Shown in pieces: positions 50,826 through 51,174 of a DNA stretch of 51,174 nucleotides. Below the pieces are notes generated by a model, which searched no databases, had not been told where the DNA came from, and was given only the letters and a program-made list of their open reading frames with translations. Source of the stretch: an uncultured Rhodospirillales bacterium (GTDB lineage: Bacteria > Pseudomonadota > Alphaproteobacteria > CAAGCB01 > CAG-977); contig CACYSU010000017.1 of NCBI GenBank assembly GCA_902777205.1, forward strand, positions 1 through 51,174, read 5' to 3'. Position 1 is the stretch's first letter; every line of letters starts with the position of its first letter. A program made the position numbers and the translations under genes.

Positions 50826-50900
<75 letters not shown>

Positions 50901-50904
50901 TTTA

Positions 50905-50946
50905 AACCCCTGAAAACATTGAAGTTTTCGGGGGTTAAATTTTTTC
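50905..50946 (+). terminator. Terminator of tRNA-Val
   Basis: AACCCCTGAAAAC (50905-50917) pairs over 13 positions (one G-U) with GTTTTCGGGGGTT (50924-50936) around a 6-base loop, followed by AAATTTTTT. It starts 5 bases after the tRNA CCA end. Confidence 0.9.
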
Positions 50947-50974
50947 AGAGCAGTCCGTTTTTATGCCCGTAGCT

Positions 50975-51140
50975 AACAAATAGCTAACACGAAAACGTCG
51001 TTATCATCGGCTCAAAAAAATTTTCATATCGAATCGGTAAAATCGGATAAAAATCCCTTCCGGTTCACGGTTTCTGTTTTTGAATCGGGAAAAATGTTAA
51101 TCAAAAGCAATAAAAAGCAATTAAACGCAATTAACGGCAA
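50975..51140. repeat. Two short direct-repeat families downstream of tRNA-Val
   Basis: TAGCTAACA occurs twice, separated by two bases, at about 50971-50990. Further on, four consecutive 10-base units ending in GCAA or GGCAA occupy 51101-51140 (TCAAAAGCAA, TAAAAAGCAA, TTAAACGCAA, TTAACGGCAA). No gene was found in 50947-51174. Repeats of this kind next to an intact tRNA resemble arm-type sites of a tyrosine integrase, but no integrase is inside the window. Confidence 0.45.
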
Positions 51141-51174
51141 ACGTCGAAAATACAAACACTTGCAAGGCGTTTCA

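Noticed and set aside
50975-51140. CRISPR array
   Set aside because: The repeats are only 9-10 bases long, imperfect and without regular spacers of 30-40 bp; no cas gene is present.

Overview
The window is a chromosomal segment of a Gram-negative bacterium that looks like an alphaproteobacterium, probably an uncultured or host-associated lineage near the Rhodospirillales. The evidence is the gene order (tuf-S10-spc-alpha ribosomal block; mraZ to ftsZ-lpxC division cluster with murB and ddlB between murC and ftsQ), meso-DAP-type MurE, LpxC and an EptA-type lipid A transferase, a type-A RNase P RNA, and TTAA-N7-TTAA CtrA-like boxes near ftsZ and lpxC. Base composition is moderate and even. Apart from a lone phage terminase and a REP-like repeat, nothing looks recently acquired. 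The taxonomic call is inference.

Region 1 (1-19553, + strand) holds the end of tuf, then rpsJ-rplCDWB-rpsS-rplV-rpsC-rplP-rpmC-rpsQ-rplNXE-rpsNH-rplFR-rpsE-rpmD-rplO, an intrinsic terminator, secY and adk. Three accessory genes follow: a duplicated HExxH protein, an acyltransferase-3 membrane protein and a short UvrA2-like ABC protein. A new promoter with a structured leader then drives rpsM (TTG start), rpsK, rpoA and rplQ, which ends in a terminator. Region 2 (19496-21314) is a single eptA unit with its own promoter.

Region 3 (21287-39405, - strand) is the division and cell-wall cluster, read mraZ, rsmH, ftsL, ftsI, a fused murE-murF, mraY, ftsW, murG, murC, murB, ddlB, ftsQ, ftsA, ftsZ, lpxC. 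murD is absent from its usual place between mraY and ftsW. Upstream of mraZ lies a ladder of ATGGG repeats at 10-bp spacing that fits the MraZ autoregulatory operator.

Region 4 (39640-44690) carries rnpB, two tandem Cof-type HAD phosphatases and an AmpD-like amidase on the - strand, then divergently a ProXp-type tRNA-editing protein. After it come a very strong promoter-terminator pair predicted to make a transcript of about 45 nt, an intact but solitary phage terminase large subunit, and a REP-like palindrome. Region 5 (44691-50772, - strand) has two unrecognised small genes with clear promoters, tRNA-Asp, glucokinase, an RNase J-like beta-CASP protein overlapping an IscX-like gene, a lytic transglycosylase and an N-formylglutamate amidohydrolase-like gene. 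The window ends with tRNA-Val(GAC), its terminator, and about 230 bp without genes. That end carries two direct-repeat families resembling integrase arm sites, so an integrated element may begin just beyond the window.

The most unusual items are the terminase with its short-transcript unit, the mutually exclusive hairpins in the rpsM leader, the MurE-MurF fusion without a neighbouring murD, the MraZ and CtrA sites, and the duplicated metallopeptidase-like protein whose second half has lost its zinc motif. No CRISPR array, insertion sequence or toxin-antitoxin pair was recognised.
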